From: Piscinibacter gummiphilus
GTDB taxonomy: Bacteria > Pseudomonadota > Gammaproteobacteria > Burkholderiales > Burkholderiaceae_C
DNA: 64,000 nucleotides
Direction of reading: 5' to 3'
Assembly: GCF_032681285.1 (NCBI RefSeq)
Contig: NZ_CP136336.1
Coordinates: 5,195,001 to 5,259,000, forward strand
The notes below the pieces were generated by a model, which saw only the letters and a list, made by a program, of their open reading frames with translations, was not told the origin of the DNA and ran no database searches. The stretch's first letter is position 1, and every line of letters begins with the position of its first letter. The translations under genes and the position numbers were made by a program. Of the stretch, positions 38,101-45,269 are shown in pieces.

Positions 38101-40042
38101 GGGCGGCGCGCGCATGCAGGGCCTCGGCATCGAGGCCCACCGCACAGCCGAGCAGGCCGAACTCGACTTCGCCCGACAGGCAGGCCATGGTTTCGAGCAG
38201 GTGGCCGGTGGGCGCGGGCAGGCGGCCCATGCGGCGCTGGAGGAGGTCCACCACTTCGCCGCGGCCCACGTGGCGGCGGATCGCGGTGGCATCCCACTGC
38301 CAGCCGCCCTCGCCCTGCACGAGCGCGCCGTCGTGGCGCAGCGCGTTGACGAGTTCGACCGTGTCGAAGGGGTTGCCGCCAGTGCGCTCGCCCACCACTT
38401 CGGCCAGACGGGCCGCGCCCTCGGGCGGAAGGCGCAGCATCTCCTGCAGCAGCGCGCCCAGGTCGGCCGGTGCGAGGTTGCGCAGGGCGAGCCGCGCGGG
38501 CGAGAGGCCATGCCGGTCCCAACGCTCGAGCATGGGCGTGAGCGGGTGCGCCACGTCGACCTCGGCCTCACGGTACGCGCTCACGAGCAGGAGCCCGCTC
38601 AGGCCTTCGTCGGACAGCAGCGCGTCGACGAACTTGATCGAGCCGGGGCCGGCCCATTGCAGATCGTCGATCACCATCACCACCGGCCGCAGCGGCGAGG
38701 CGATGGCGCGCATCAACGCCACGCCCGACTGGTACAGGCGTGCCTCGGCGATGAGCGGGTCACCGCTCGGCGCCTCGGGCGCCACGCCGAGCAGGGCCGC
38801 GAACTCGGGCAGCACGCCCGCCACCAGGCCGGCGTTGGCACCGAGCGAGCGCAGCAGCTCCTGGCGCAATGCGGCGAGTTCGCTCTCGGGCTGCGACAGC
38901 AGCAGCCGCCCCAGGGAGCGCATCGCCTGCAACACGGCGCTCGCCGCCACGTCGCGCCGGCACTGGTCGAACTTGCCCGAGACGAACCAGCCGCGCCGCG
39001 CGGTGACCATCGGCCGCAGCTCGTTGATGAGCGTGGTCTTGCCGACGCCGGGGGCGCCGGCCACCATCACCGCGCGGGCCTCGCCGCGCAGCGCTCGATC
39101 GAAGGCGGCGCGCAGCACGCCGATCTCGGCCTCGCGGCCGACCAGGCGCGATGGCGCGGCCAGGCGCGGAGGAAAGTCACGCTCGCCGAGCGCGAAGGGC
39201 TGGCGGTCGCCACGGGCCAGCCGCTCGGCCAGCACGGCGAGGTCGTGCGCCAGGCCCTCGGCGCTCTGGTAGCGGCGATCGGCGTCTTTCTCGAGCAGGC
39301 GCATGACCAGGTCAGACAGCGCAGGCGGCAGGCCGGGCGAGAACGCCGAGGGCGCGGACGGCACACGCGCCAGGTGGTCGTGGATGAGCTGCAGCGGGTC
39401 GTGGCCGCTGAAGGGCGGCTGGCCGGCCAGCATCTCGTAGAGCGTGGCGCCGAGGGAATAGAGGTCGGCGCGCTGGTCGACGCTGCGGCCGGTGCGGCCG
39501 GTCTGCTCGGGCGCCATGTAGGCGAGCGTGCCTGCGATCTCGCTCTGGTGGCTGAAGCTCGGCGCTTCTTCGGCGAAGCTGCTGGCGATGTCGAAGTCGA
39601 TCAGCACCGGCCGCCGCTGCGCGCCGACGAGCACAATGTTGGCGGGGTTCAGGTCGCGGTGCACCACGCCCCGTCGGTGCACGTCGGCAAGCACCCGCGC
39701 AAGGCCGAGGCCGATGTGCAGCACCTCGGTCACACCGAGGCGCTCGTCGCGCAGCACCTGCGCCAGCGAGACGCCACCGTCGTCGTGCAAGACCAGCAGG
39801 TCGGGCGTGGGCGCTTCGGCGGCCAGGCGCGGCACGCCCTCGACGCCGGCCAGGCGCTGGAGCATGGCCGCCTCGTGGCGCAGGCGATGCAACGAATCGC
39901 CGCTGAAACCTTGCTTGAGGATAAGCGAGCGGGCCCCGTGCAAGCGGCGCCGCAGCACCCGGGTGCGCTCGCTCTGCGACAAGACTTCGTCCACGCCGCC
40001 ATGCGGGGCGTCGTCGGGCGAGGTGGGGTTTAAGGCCGCCAT
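35114..40042 (-). CDS. Giant signalling protein: Ser/Thr kinase - AAA ATPase - GAF - diguanylate cyclase
   Basis: 1642 residues. N-terminal protein kinase (about 25-270) with Lys43, Glu57, HRDLNPAN (Asp130) and MAPEQ; the activation loop starts DFD (149-151) instead of DFG and no GxGxxG loop is visible. Next is a STAND/AAA-type ATPase with Walker A GAPGVGKTTLINEL (about 335-350) and Walker B VVMVIDDLQWAG, then a long helical-repeat region (about 620-1290). A GAF domain (about 1330-1470) and a C-terminal GGDEF domain with active-site GGEEF (about residue 1560) complete it. The RxxD inhibitory site is not in register (RVAAD). Architecture is like HstK-type sensors, with a cyclase replacing the histidine kinase. 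Probably cytoplasmic. Confidence 0.88.
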   Translation of the reverse strand: MAALNPTSPDDAPHGGVDEVLSQSERTRVLRRRLHGARSLILKQGFSGDSLHRLRHEAAMLQRLAGVEGVPRLAAEAPTPDLLVLHDDGGVSLAQVLRDERLGVTEVLHIGLGLARVLADVHRRGVVHRDLNPANIVLVGAQRRPVLIDFDIASSFAEEAPSFSHQSEIAGTLAYMAPEQTGRTGRSVDQRADLYSLGATLYEMLAGQPPFSGHDPLQLIHDHLARVPSAPSAFSPGLPPALSDLVMRLLEKDADRRYQSAEGLAHDLAVLAERLARGDRQPFALGERDFPPRLAAPSRLVGREAEIGVLRAAFDRALRGEARAVMVAGAPGVGKTTLINELRPMVTARRGWFVSGKFDQCRRDVAASAVLQAMRSLGRLLLSQPESELAALRQELLRSLGANAGLVAGVLPEFAALLGVAPEAPSGDPLIAEARLYQSGVALMRAIASPLRPVVMVIDDLQWAGPGSIKFVDALLSDEGLSGLLLVSAYREAEVDVAHPLTPMLERWDRHGLSPARLALRNLAPADLGALLQEMLRLPPEGAARLAEVVGERTGGNPFDTVELVNALRHDGALVQGEGGWQWDATAIRRHVGRGEVVDLLQRRMGRLPAPTGHLLETMACLSGEVEFGLLGCAVGLDAEALHARAAPALEDGLLVMERRGTELNALRFRHDRVQQAAYARLDLASQRARHLGLARRLAAHAAWEGVAAEQYLIVADDLHEADECRRAASLFEAVGLQAERINYALAERFFSAAIALRTRVESEADQGPLLTLRTHHVGTLYCLGRHEQLDEVYREIEARCSDPLRVSDAAGLRLTSLTSRGRQADAVELGMRLLERLAPQGGGADWPAFKQWVDSLDLAADLARPEATDAHVLAAANVIHRVSPPAYFCGPQVLEKVIYAAHRLWAAHGPLPGLMTAFGQSPVVAVSLYRDYRTGYLAVRHALRVAEARQLEPYGSQLRNTLPTFAMHWFEPVEAGLRMLQQAREGLLAHGSLMTASFTYSAALSLQLDSTPLLHTLAAEVEAADALGQRVGNAHAIATVVAYRQLVRALLGHTAAPGSFDEAGFSEAEHLAGPGAHPVPRSAYHIDRALAAALFHDRAALAEHSAAAMPLAARQGNYRAVQAQLLRALALATELQAGPADPLPALRELDACRDWLAERAADAPGNFQHLHTWVEAERAWALGDGWQAARRFEQARREVARQRRPWHHALMTERCARFHLSQHGLEAYGQQLMAEALAAYEAWGAVAKVQQLRDTHEFLRHGAAAMPRERRRSTGSSTGNLADQIDMLAILRASQALSSETSLQSLQASVQQLLVALTGATRVTLVMRGGDLGGLGDGWRVPAEGSAGLPVEEAAAEGLLALSAFRYVQRLREPLVVDDVTLDDRFGGEACFAGLARCSLLAVPIQSQGELRAVLLLENRQSRGAFSAHRLDAVNLIAGQLAVSLDNAMLYASLEHKVAERTEALEQANRRLEMLAITDALTGLANRRHFNEVIDAEWKRALRTGTPIGLAMIDVDQFKLYNDHYGHLGGDACLKRVAAVLKDGQRVAADLAARYGGEEFALVLPNTDLAGTQAVAERLRRQVAELREPHAASPHGIVTVSVGIAAFVPSASTSIAHWIEVADAALYEAKRQGRNQVRAPA

Positions 40043-40159
40043 GGGTGGGGTGTCGAGCCGGCAGGTCCGAGCCGACTGATGTCGGCTCGTCTCCTACTTA
40101 TTCGACCGAAACTCCGCGCGCTTGAGGCCCGGTGCTCGCGCCACACGAATGCGTCGCAC

Positions 40160-40196
40160 AAAAAGAAAGCGGGCCGTGCTTTCGCACAAGGCCCGC
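40160..40196 (-). terminator. Orphan intrinsic terminator on the minus strand
   Basis: Stem GCGGGCC (40169-40175) with GGCCCGC (40190-40196), extended by an inner GTGC/GCAC helix around a TTTC loop. Read on the minus strand the stem is followed by TTTCTTTTT. It lies more than 100 bases upstream of the kinase start, so it does not end any annotated gene; it may end a small RNA or attenuate kinase transcription. Confidence 0.65.
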
Positions 40197-40216
40197 CGAA
40201 TGAGCCACAGCATTCA

Positions 40217-40234
40217 GGGAGGGAGGGAGGAGGG
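40217..40234 (+). repeat. G-quadruplex-type tract
   Basis: GGGAGGGAGGGAGGAGGG on the plus strand: four G-triplets with loops of 1, 1 and 4 bases, a textbook intramolecular quadruplex pattern, between divergent promoters. Confidence 0.6.
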
Positions 40235-40404
40235 AACCGTGGCCCGAGACAAATGCTATGACGCAGCGCACGATGCGTTTGTAGGACAACGCCGCGTCTT
40301 GCCGCCGGCCTGCGGGCCTCTCACCAGCCGTTACACCCGAGGGGCCTCCATCGTGTTTCAAGCCCCTCCCTTACAGTGACGTGGTTCACCCCCCGGAGTC
40401 CTTC

Positions 40405-42255
40405 ATGTCCACTGCTCCCCGTTCTGCCGTTCGCCGCTGGTTGGGGCGCATCTGGTGGCTGATCGACGGCACGCGCCGCCTGGTGTTCAACCTGGTCTTC
40501 CTGCTGATCCTGGTGGTGGTGCTGGTGGCGCTCTTCACGAGCGGCGCACCGAAACTCGACGACAAGACCGCCCTCGTGCTGAACCTGCGCGGGCCCCTGG
40601 TCGAGCAGCATGCGCAAGGCGTGCGCGACGCCGCCTTCGCCCAGCTGTCCGGCGAGGCACCGCGCAGCACGCAGCTGCGCGACGTGCTCACCGTGCTCGA
40701 TGCCGCCGCGCGCGACCCGCACATCACCCACGCCGTGCTGCTGCTCGACGAGTTCCAGGGCGGCGGCATGGCCAGCCTGCGCGAAGTGGCCGCGGCGATG
40801 CAGCGCTTTCGCGCGAGCGGCAAGAAGCTCACCGCCTGGAGCGGCCATTACGAGCAGGCGCAGTACTTCCTCGCCGCGCAGGCCGACGAGGTGCTGCTGC
40901 ACCCGATGGGCATGGTGTTCGTGAAGGGCTTCGGCCGCTACCAGAACTATTACCGCGACGCACTCGACAAGCTGGGCATCAGCGTCAACCTCGTGCGCGC
41001 CGGCACCTACAAGAACTTCGGCGAGCCTTTCACGCTCAACGGCCCGTCGCCCGAGACGATCGAGGCGATGGGCTACGCCTACAACGGCTTGTGGGGCACC
41101 TACGTCGAAGGCGTGGAGAAGGCCCGCAAGCTGCCGGCCGGCACGCTGATGGCCATCATCAACGAGCTGCCTGCGCGCCTCGCCGCCGCAGGGGGCGACC
41201 CGGCCAAGCTCGCCCTGTCGGCCAAGCTCGTCGACGGCCTCAAGACCCGCGACGAGCTGCGCCAGCTGATGATCGAACGCGGCGCGAAAGACCCCGAGGG
41301 GAAGACCTTCCGCCAAGTCTCGTTCGACAACTACCTCGCACGCCAGAAGCCCGCCGTGGTGGGCGACGCGATCGGCGTGGTGATCGCCGAAGGCGAGATC
41401 GTCGACGGCCGCGCGCCGGCCGGCCAGGTGGGCGGGCTGTCGACGGCCGACCTGATCCGCAAGGCACGTGACGACAAGTCCGTGAAGGCGGTCGTGCTGC
41501 GCGTGAACTCGCCCGGCGGCTCGGCCTACGCCTCGGAACTGATCCGCCGCGAACTCGAACTCACGCGCGCTGCGGGCAAGCCGGTGATCGTCTCGATGGG
41601 CGACGTGGCCGCCTCGGGCGGCTACTGGATCTCGCTCGCGACCGACGAGTTGCTCGCCGATCCGGGCACGGTCACCGGCTCGATCGGCGTCTTCACGCTC
41701 CTGCCCTCGGCCGACAAGGCGCTCGAGAAGATCGGCGTGCACACGGGTGGCGTCACCACCACCTGGCTCGCCGGTGCGGGCGACCCGCGCCGGCCGCTCG
41801 ACCCGCGCTTCGCCGAGCTGCTGCAGGCCACCATCAACCACGTCTACAGCGACTTCACCACCAAGGCCGCGCAGGCCCGCAAGACCACGCCCGACAAGAT
41901 CGACGCGGTGGCGCAGGGCCGGGTGTGGACGGGCGCGCAGGCCAAGGAGCGCGGCCTCGTCGACACGCTGGGCGGTTATGCCGACGCCTTGAAGGCCGCT
42001 GCCAAGCGCGCGCAGCTGGGCACGAACCCGCGCGTGGTCTACATCCAGCCCGAGCCGGGCCGCGCCGAACGCCTGCTCGAATGGCTGAGCGCCAGCGTGC
42101 ACGCAAGCGCGAGCCGCTGGCTCGACGCGCAGGTGGCCCCGGGCGTGGCCCCGGTGCTGCGCGAAGCGCGCCGCGAGTTGGGCTGGGTCAGCGAGCTGAC
42201 CGAAGGCCGCAAGCCGTTTGCAGCGGTGGCGCACTGCCTGTGCAGCGCGCCTTGA
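40405..42255 (+). CDS. sppA: Signal peptide peptidase SppA, long (67K) type
   Basis: 616 residues from the ATG at 40405, which has a GGAG site; an in-frame start eight codons upstream lacks one. One membrane helix (LVFNLVFLLILVVVLVALF), then tandem S49 peptidase domains. The catalytic lysine is in LVRAGTYKNFGEPF in the first domain and the catalytic serine in GDVAASGGYWIS in the second, the arrangement of E. coli SppA. It degrades released signal peptides and misfolded membrane protein stubs at the inner membrane. It ends 3 bases from the convergent AEC transporter gene. Confidence 0.93.
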   Translation: MSTAPRSAVRRWLGRIWWLIDGTRRLVFNLVFLLILVVVLVALFTSGAPKLDDKTALVLNLRGPLVEQHAQGVRDAAFAQLSGEAPRSTQLRDVLTVLDAAARDPHITHAVLLLDEFQGGGMASLREVAAAMQRFRASGKKLTAWSGHYEQAQYFLAAQADEVLLHPMGMVFVKGFGRYQNYYRDALDKLGISVNLVRAGTYKNFGEPFTLNGPSPETIEAMGYAYNGLWGTYVEGVEKARKLPAGTLMAIINELPARLAAAGGDPAKLALSAKLVDGLKTRDELRQLMIERGAKDPEGKTFRQVSFDNYLARQKPAVVGDAIGVVIAEGEIVDGRAPAGQVGGLSTADLIRKARDDKSVKAVVLRVNSPGGSAYASELIRRELELTRAAGKPVIVSMGDVAASGGYWISLATDELLADPGTVTGSIGVFTLLPSADKALEKIGVHTGGVTTTWLAGAGDPRRPLDPRFAELLQATINHVYSDFTTKAAQARKTTPDKIDAVAQGRVWTGAQAKERGLVDTLGGYADALKAAAKRAQLGTNPRVVYIQPEPGRAERLLEWLSASVHASASRWLDAQVAPGVAPVLREARRELGWVSELTEGRKPFAAVAHCLCSAP

Positions 42256-42258
42256 GCT

Positions 42259-43248
42259 TCAACCGCGTCCGACGCCCAGGCCCCAGGCCAGCAGCGAGAA
42301 CGTGACGAAGGCGAGCACCGTGCTGGCCATGATGATGCGGGCCACGCGGCCGTTGTCGGCGCCGTAGCGCTCAGCGAGCAGCGACACGTTGCTCGCACTC
42401 GGCAGAGCCGCCGCGAGCATCAGCACCATGAGCCCGAACTCGGGCATCGGCACGCCGGCTGCGCGCAGCAGCACGCCGATGCCCAGCACCAGCAGCGGGT
42501 GCACGAAGAGCTTGATGAGCGCGACCGGCAGATACTGGCCCACCGGCGTGCGCGAGTGCGCATGCTGGCCGGCGCGCCACAGCACCGCGCCGATGGTGAA
42601 GAGCGCCACCGGCGTGGCCGCATCGCCTAGCATCTTGATCACTTGCGACACCGGCCCCGGTAGCTCGAGCCCGCTCGCCGCAAGCGCCGCGCCGAGCCCG
42701 ATGGACCACGGCAGCGGGTTGCTCAACGCCCCGCGCAGCGAGCGCAGCACGGTGGCCCAGACGCTGTCGTGCGGCGCGCCGTCGGCGGCCGGGCCGGCCT
42801 GCGCGATGGCGATGCACAGCGAGCTCGTGAGGAAGAGGTCGGTGAGCACGGTGCCGATCACCGGCCCCGCGGCCTTGTCGCCCAGCAGCGCCACCAGCAG
42901 CGGCACGCCCATGAAGCCGGTGTTGGGAAACGCCGCCACCAGCGCGCCGAAAGCGGCGTTCTTGGTGTCGACGCCCCGGCCGTCGGCCCGGCGCAGCGTG
43001 ACCGCCACGGTGAAGAGCACCACCACCACCGCGCTCAGCGCGTAGACGCCGATCAGCGCCGGGTTGATGAGCTGGGCGAAGGGCATGCTCGCGCCGAAGC
43101 GAAAGAGCATGCATGGCAGCGCGAAGAAGAGCACGAAGGCGTTGAGCCCCGGGATGGCCGCTTCGGGCAACACCCGCTGCCGGGCGGCGAGGTAGCCGCA
43201 CAGCACGAGCGCGAAGAAGGGAACGGTGACGGCCAGGATCGCCTGCAT
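42259..43248 (-). CDS. AEC (auxin efflux carrier) family transporter
   Basis: 329 residues with about ten membrane helices in two halves. Family pattern is evident in the N-terminal helix (ILAVTVPFFALVLCGYLAA), FALPCMLFRFGA, AAFPNTGFMGVPLLVALLG and the second-half GDAATPVALFTIGAVLW. Such carriers export organic anions, malate, amino acids or auxin-like compounds. The substrate cannot be inferred. It is in the same orientation as the SDR gene, 49 bases downstream of it, but transcribed separately or together cannot be decided. Confidence 0.88.
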   Translation of the reverse strand: MQAILAVTVPFFALVLCGYLAARQRVLPEAAIPGLNAFVLFFALPCMLFRFGASMPFAQLINPALIGVYALSAVVVVLFTVAVTLRRADGRGVDTKNAAFGALVAAFPNTGFMGVPLLVALLGDKAAGPVIGTVLTDLFLTSSLCIAIAQAGPAADGAPHDSVWATVLRSLRGALSNPLPWSIGLGAALAASGLELPGPVSQVIKMLGDAATPVALFTIGAVLWRAGQHAHSRTPVGQYLPVALIKLFVHPLLVLGIGVLLRAAGVPMPEFGLMVLMLAAALPSASNVSLLAERYGADNGRVARIIMASTVLAFVTFSLLAWGLGVGRG

Positions 43249-43297
43249 GAGAGCGGCGAGTATCGCAAGCGGCCTGGCCGCCGGGGTCGCGCGTGCG

Positions 43298-44062
43298 TCA
43301 GATCATCTGGCCGCCCGAGACCTCGATGCGCTGCGCATTGACCCAGCCGCTGCCAGGCGCCAGCAGCGCGGCCACGGCGCCGCCGATGTCGTCGGGCAGG
43401 CCCACGCGGCCGAGCGCCGTCTGCGCGGCGATGGCGGCGTTGAACTGCGCGTTGTCACGCACCAGGCCGCCGCCGAAGTCGGTCTCGATGGCGCCGGGGG
43501 CGAGCGTGTTGACGGCGATGCGGCGCGGGCCCAGCTCCTTGGCGAGGGAGCGCGTGAGCACCTCCACGCCGCCCTTCATCACCGAGTAGGCCGCATAACC
43601 CGGCAGCGCGAAGCGCGTCAGGCCCGAGGACACGTTGAGGATGCGCCCGCCGTCGGCAATGAGCGGCAGCAGCGCCTGCGTGAGGAAGTACGGACCCTTC
43701 AGGTGCACGTTCATCAGCTCGTCGAACTGCGCCTCGGTGGTCTCGGCAAAGCTCGCGTGGTGGCCCATGCCGGCGTTGTTGACGAGGAAGTCGAAGCGCT
43801 CGCGCTGCCAGTGCTGCGCCAGCGCGCGCTTCACCTGGGCGGCGAAGTCGCCGAAGCCGCGGCTGTCGCCCACGTCGAGCGCCAGGGCGACGGCCCGGCG
43901 CCCCAGTTGCGCCACCTGCGCCACGACGGCCTGCGCCTCGGCCGCGTTGGCCCGGTAGGTGACGATGACGTCGTGGCCCTGCTCGGCGAGCTTGAGCGCC
44001 ATGCTCTTGCCGAGCCCGCGGCTGCCGCCGGTGATGAGGGCGATGGTGGTGGGGGTGTTCAT
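43298..44062 (-). CDS. SDR family NAD(P)-dependent oxidoreductase
   Basis: 254 residues, classical short-chain dehydrogenase. Cofactor motif ALITGGSRGLGKSMA, NNAGMG segment, the catalytic Ser in ILNVSSGLTRF and YxxxK as YSVMKGG. ITGGSRGLG and the basic residue after it suggest NADP(H). It is divergent from a LysR regulator, a pairing that normally means the regulator controls the dehydrogenase. The substrate is unknown; the protein resembles 3-oxoacyl-ACP reductase-like members. Confidence 0.9.
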   Translation of the reverse strand: MNTPTTIALITGGSRGLGKSMALKLAEQGHDVIVTYRANAAEAQAVVAQVAQLGRRAVALALDVGDSRGFGDFAAQVKRALAQHWQRERFDFLVNNAGMGHHASFAETTEAQFDELMNVHLKGPYFLTQALLPLIADGGRILNVSSGLTRFALPGYAAYSVMKGGVEVLTRSLAKELGPRRIAVNTLAPGAIETDFGGGLVRDNAQFNAAIAAQTALGRVGLPDDIGGAVAALLAPGSGWVNAQRIEVSGGQMI

Positions 44063-44157
44063 GGGGAAGTGCCTTTCGGGATGGGTTGTGGTGAAGGCAC
44101 TTTATTGATCCAATCCTCGGCAATAAACACACGAAGAACGATCAGTTTGTTCAACCC
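44063..44157. promoter_or_regulatory. Divergent SDR/LysR promoter region
   Basis: 95 bases, distinctly A/T-richer than the flanking genes, between divergent starts. LysR proteins usually bind here at T-N11-A sequences; candidates exist (for example within 44102-44130), but no single one stands out. Confidence 0.4.
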
Positions 44158-45060
44158 ATGAAAACAATCGAAGGGCTTCAGATCTTCGTGCGCGTGGCCG
44201 AACTCAGCAGCTTCACCCAGGCCGCCGAGCAGCTGGCCCTGCCCAAGGCGCGGGTGTCAACGGCCGTGCAGCAGCTCGAAGGCCAGCTCGGCACACGCCT
44301 GCTCCACCGCACCACGCGCAAGGTGCAGCTCACGCAGGACGGCCAGGCGTTCTACGAGCGCTGCAAGGACCTGCTGGCCGACGTGGACGAGTTGCAGGGC
44401 ATGTTCCAGCACGGCGTGCAGTCGCTGCGCGGCCGGCTGCGGGTGGACATGCCCACGCTGATCGCGCGCGACCAGATCATTCCGCGCCTGCCGGAATTCC
44501 TCGCGGCGCACCCGCACCTGAGTTTTGAATTCAGCAGCACCGACCGCCGGGTCGACGTGGTGCGCGAAGGCTTCGACTGCGTGCTGCGCGTGGGGCCGCT
44601 GGCCGATTCGGGCCTCGTCGCTCGGCCGGTGGGGCAGCTGCGGCAGATCAACGGCGCAAGCCCCGGCTACCTGGCGCAGCACGGCACGCCGCAGACGCTC
44701 GACGACCTCGCCTCGCACCGGCTGATCCACTACGTGCCCACGCTGGGCGCGAAGCCGGGGGGCTGGGAGTACGTGCAGGAAGGCCGCGTGCGCAGCCTGG
44801 CGATGGCGAGCGTGCTCACGGTCAACAGCACCGAGGCCTATCAATCGGCCTGCGTGGCGGGCCTGGGGCTGATCCAGGCGCCGGCCGCGGGGCTGGCGTC
44901 ATTGCTGGCGCGCGGGCTGCTGGTGGAGGTGATGCCGCAGCATCGGGCGCCCTCGCTGCCGGTGTCGCTGCTGTATGCCAACCGGCGCAACCTGCCGCAG
45001 CGGGTGCAGGTCTTCATGGCCTGGGTGGCGGAGACCCTCGCGCCCTACCTCGACCACTGA
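44158..45060 (+). CDS. LysR family transcriptional regulator
   Basis: 300 residues. N-terminal winged HTH (residues 4-62: EGLQIFVRVAELSSFTQAAEQLALPKARVSTAVQQLEGQLGTRLLHRTTRKVQLTQDG region) and a C-terminal periplasmic-binding-like effector domain (about 90-295). Close in pattern to the group that regulates a divergently transcribed oxidoreductase. Likely target: the SDR gene to the left. Confidence 0.92.
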   Translation: MKTIEGLQIFVRVAELSSFTQAAEQLALPKARVSTAVQQLEGQLGTRLLHRTTRKVQLTQDGQAFYERCKDLLADVDELQGMFQHGVQSLRGRLRVDMPTLIARDQIIPRLPEFLAAHPHLSFEFSSTDRRVDVVREGFDCVLRVGPLADSGLVARPVGQLRQINGASPGYLAQHGTPQTLDDLASHRLIHYVPTLGAKPGGWEYVQEGRVRSLAMASVLTVNSTEAYQSACVAGLGLIQAPAAGLASLLARGLLVEVMPQHRAPSLPVSLLYANRRNLPQRVQVFMAWVAETLAPYLDH

Positions 45061-45082
45061 GACGCCTGCCTGGCCCCAATAG

Positions 45083-45107
45083 CCCCCCGCGTGTGGCGGG
45101 GGGTTGT
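45083..45107. terminator. Hairpin between convergent genes
   Basis: Perfect 8-base stem CCCCCCGC (45083-45090) and GCGGGGGG (45096-45103), 5-base loop, followed by TTGTGT on the plus strand. It lies 23 bases after the LysR stop and likely ends that transcript, although the T-run is interrupted. Confidence 0.6.
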
Positions 45108-45269
45108 GTACTTCACTGGGGCCGGCAGGGTGGTGCCGGCGAGGGCCGGAGTATCCGGGCCTTTGTACGATTTTGCGCAGGAGAGGGCTCTCTACTGAGC
45201 GGCTTACGCGACTGCACCTACGCGGGACTACGCAAGGGTTGGCCGCGGCCGCCCTGCCCGTTCCGCCTG
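45104..45269. other. 166-base gap with repeated TACGCG elements, no gene seen
   Basis: Between the LysR and phoD 3' ends. It carries TACGCGACT (45205-45213) and a second TACGCGGGACTACGC (45219-45233), spaced like half-sites for a LuxR/NarL-type regulator. Since both flanking genes end here, a promoter for a small untranslated RNA cannot be excluded, but nothing further supports one. Confidence 0.4.

Larger units (their letters stand above)
40043..40404. other. 362-base intergenic region between divergent kinase and sppA genes
   Basis: Holds the promoters for the leftward kinase gene and rightward sppA, neither with a clear -35/-10. It contains a minus-strand intrinsic terminator (40160-40196) with no obvious gene in front of it, a G-rich tract (40217-40234), and copies of two short sequences also found upstream of priA (40256-40271 and 40279-40294). 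A small untranslated RNA on the minus strand is a possible explanation. Confidence 0.65.

Noticed and set aside
34970..40033. Open frame of 1687 codons on the plus strand
   Set aside because: It is a mirror of the minus-strand kinase/GGDEF gene, caused by high G+C. It shows no recognisable domain and has His/Arg/Gly-rich composition, whereas the minus strand has clear kinase, ATPase and GGEEF motifs.
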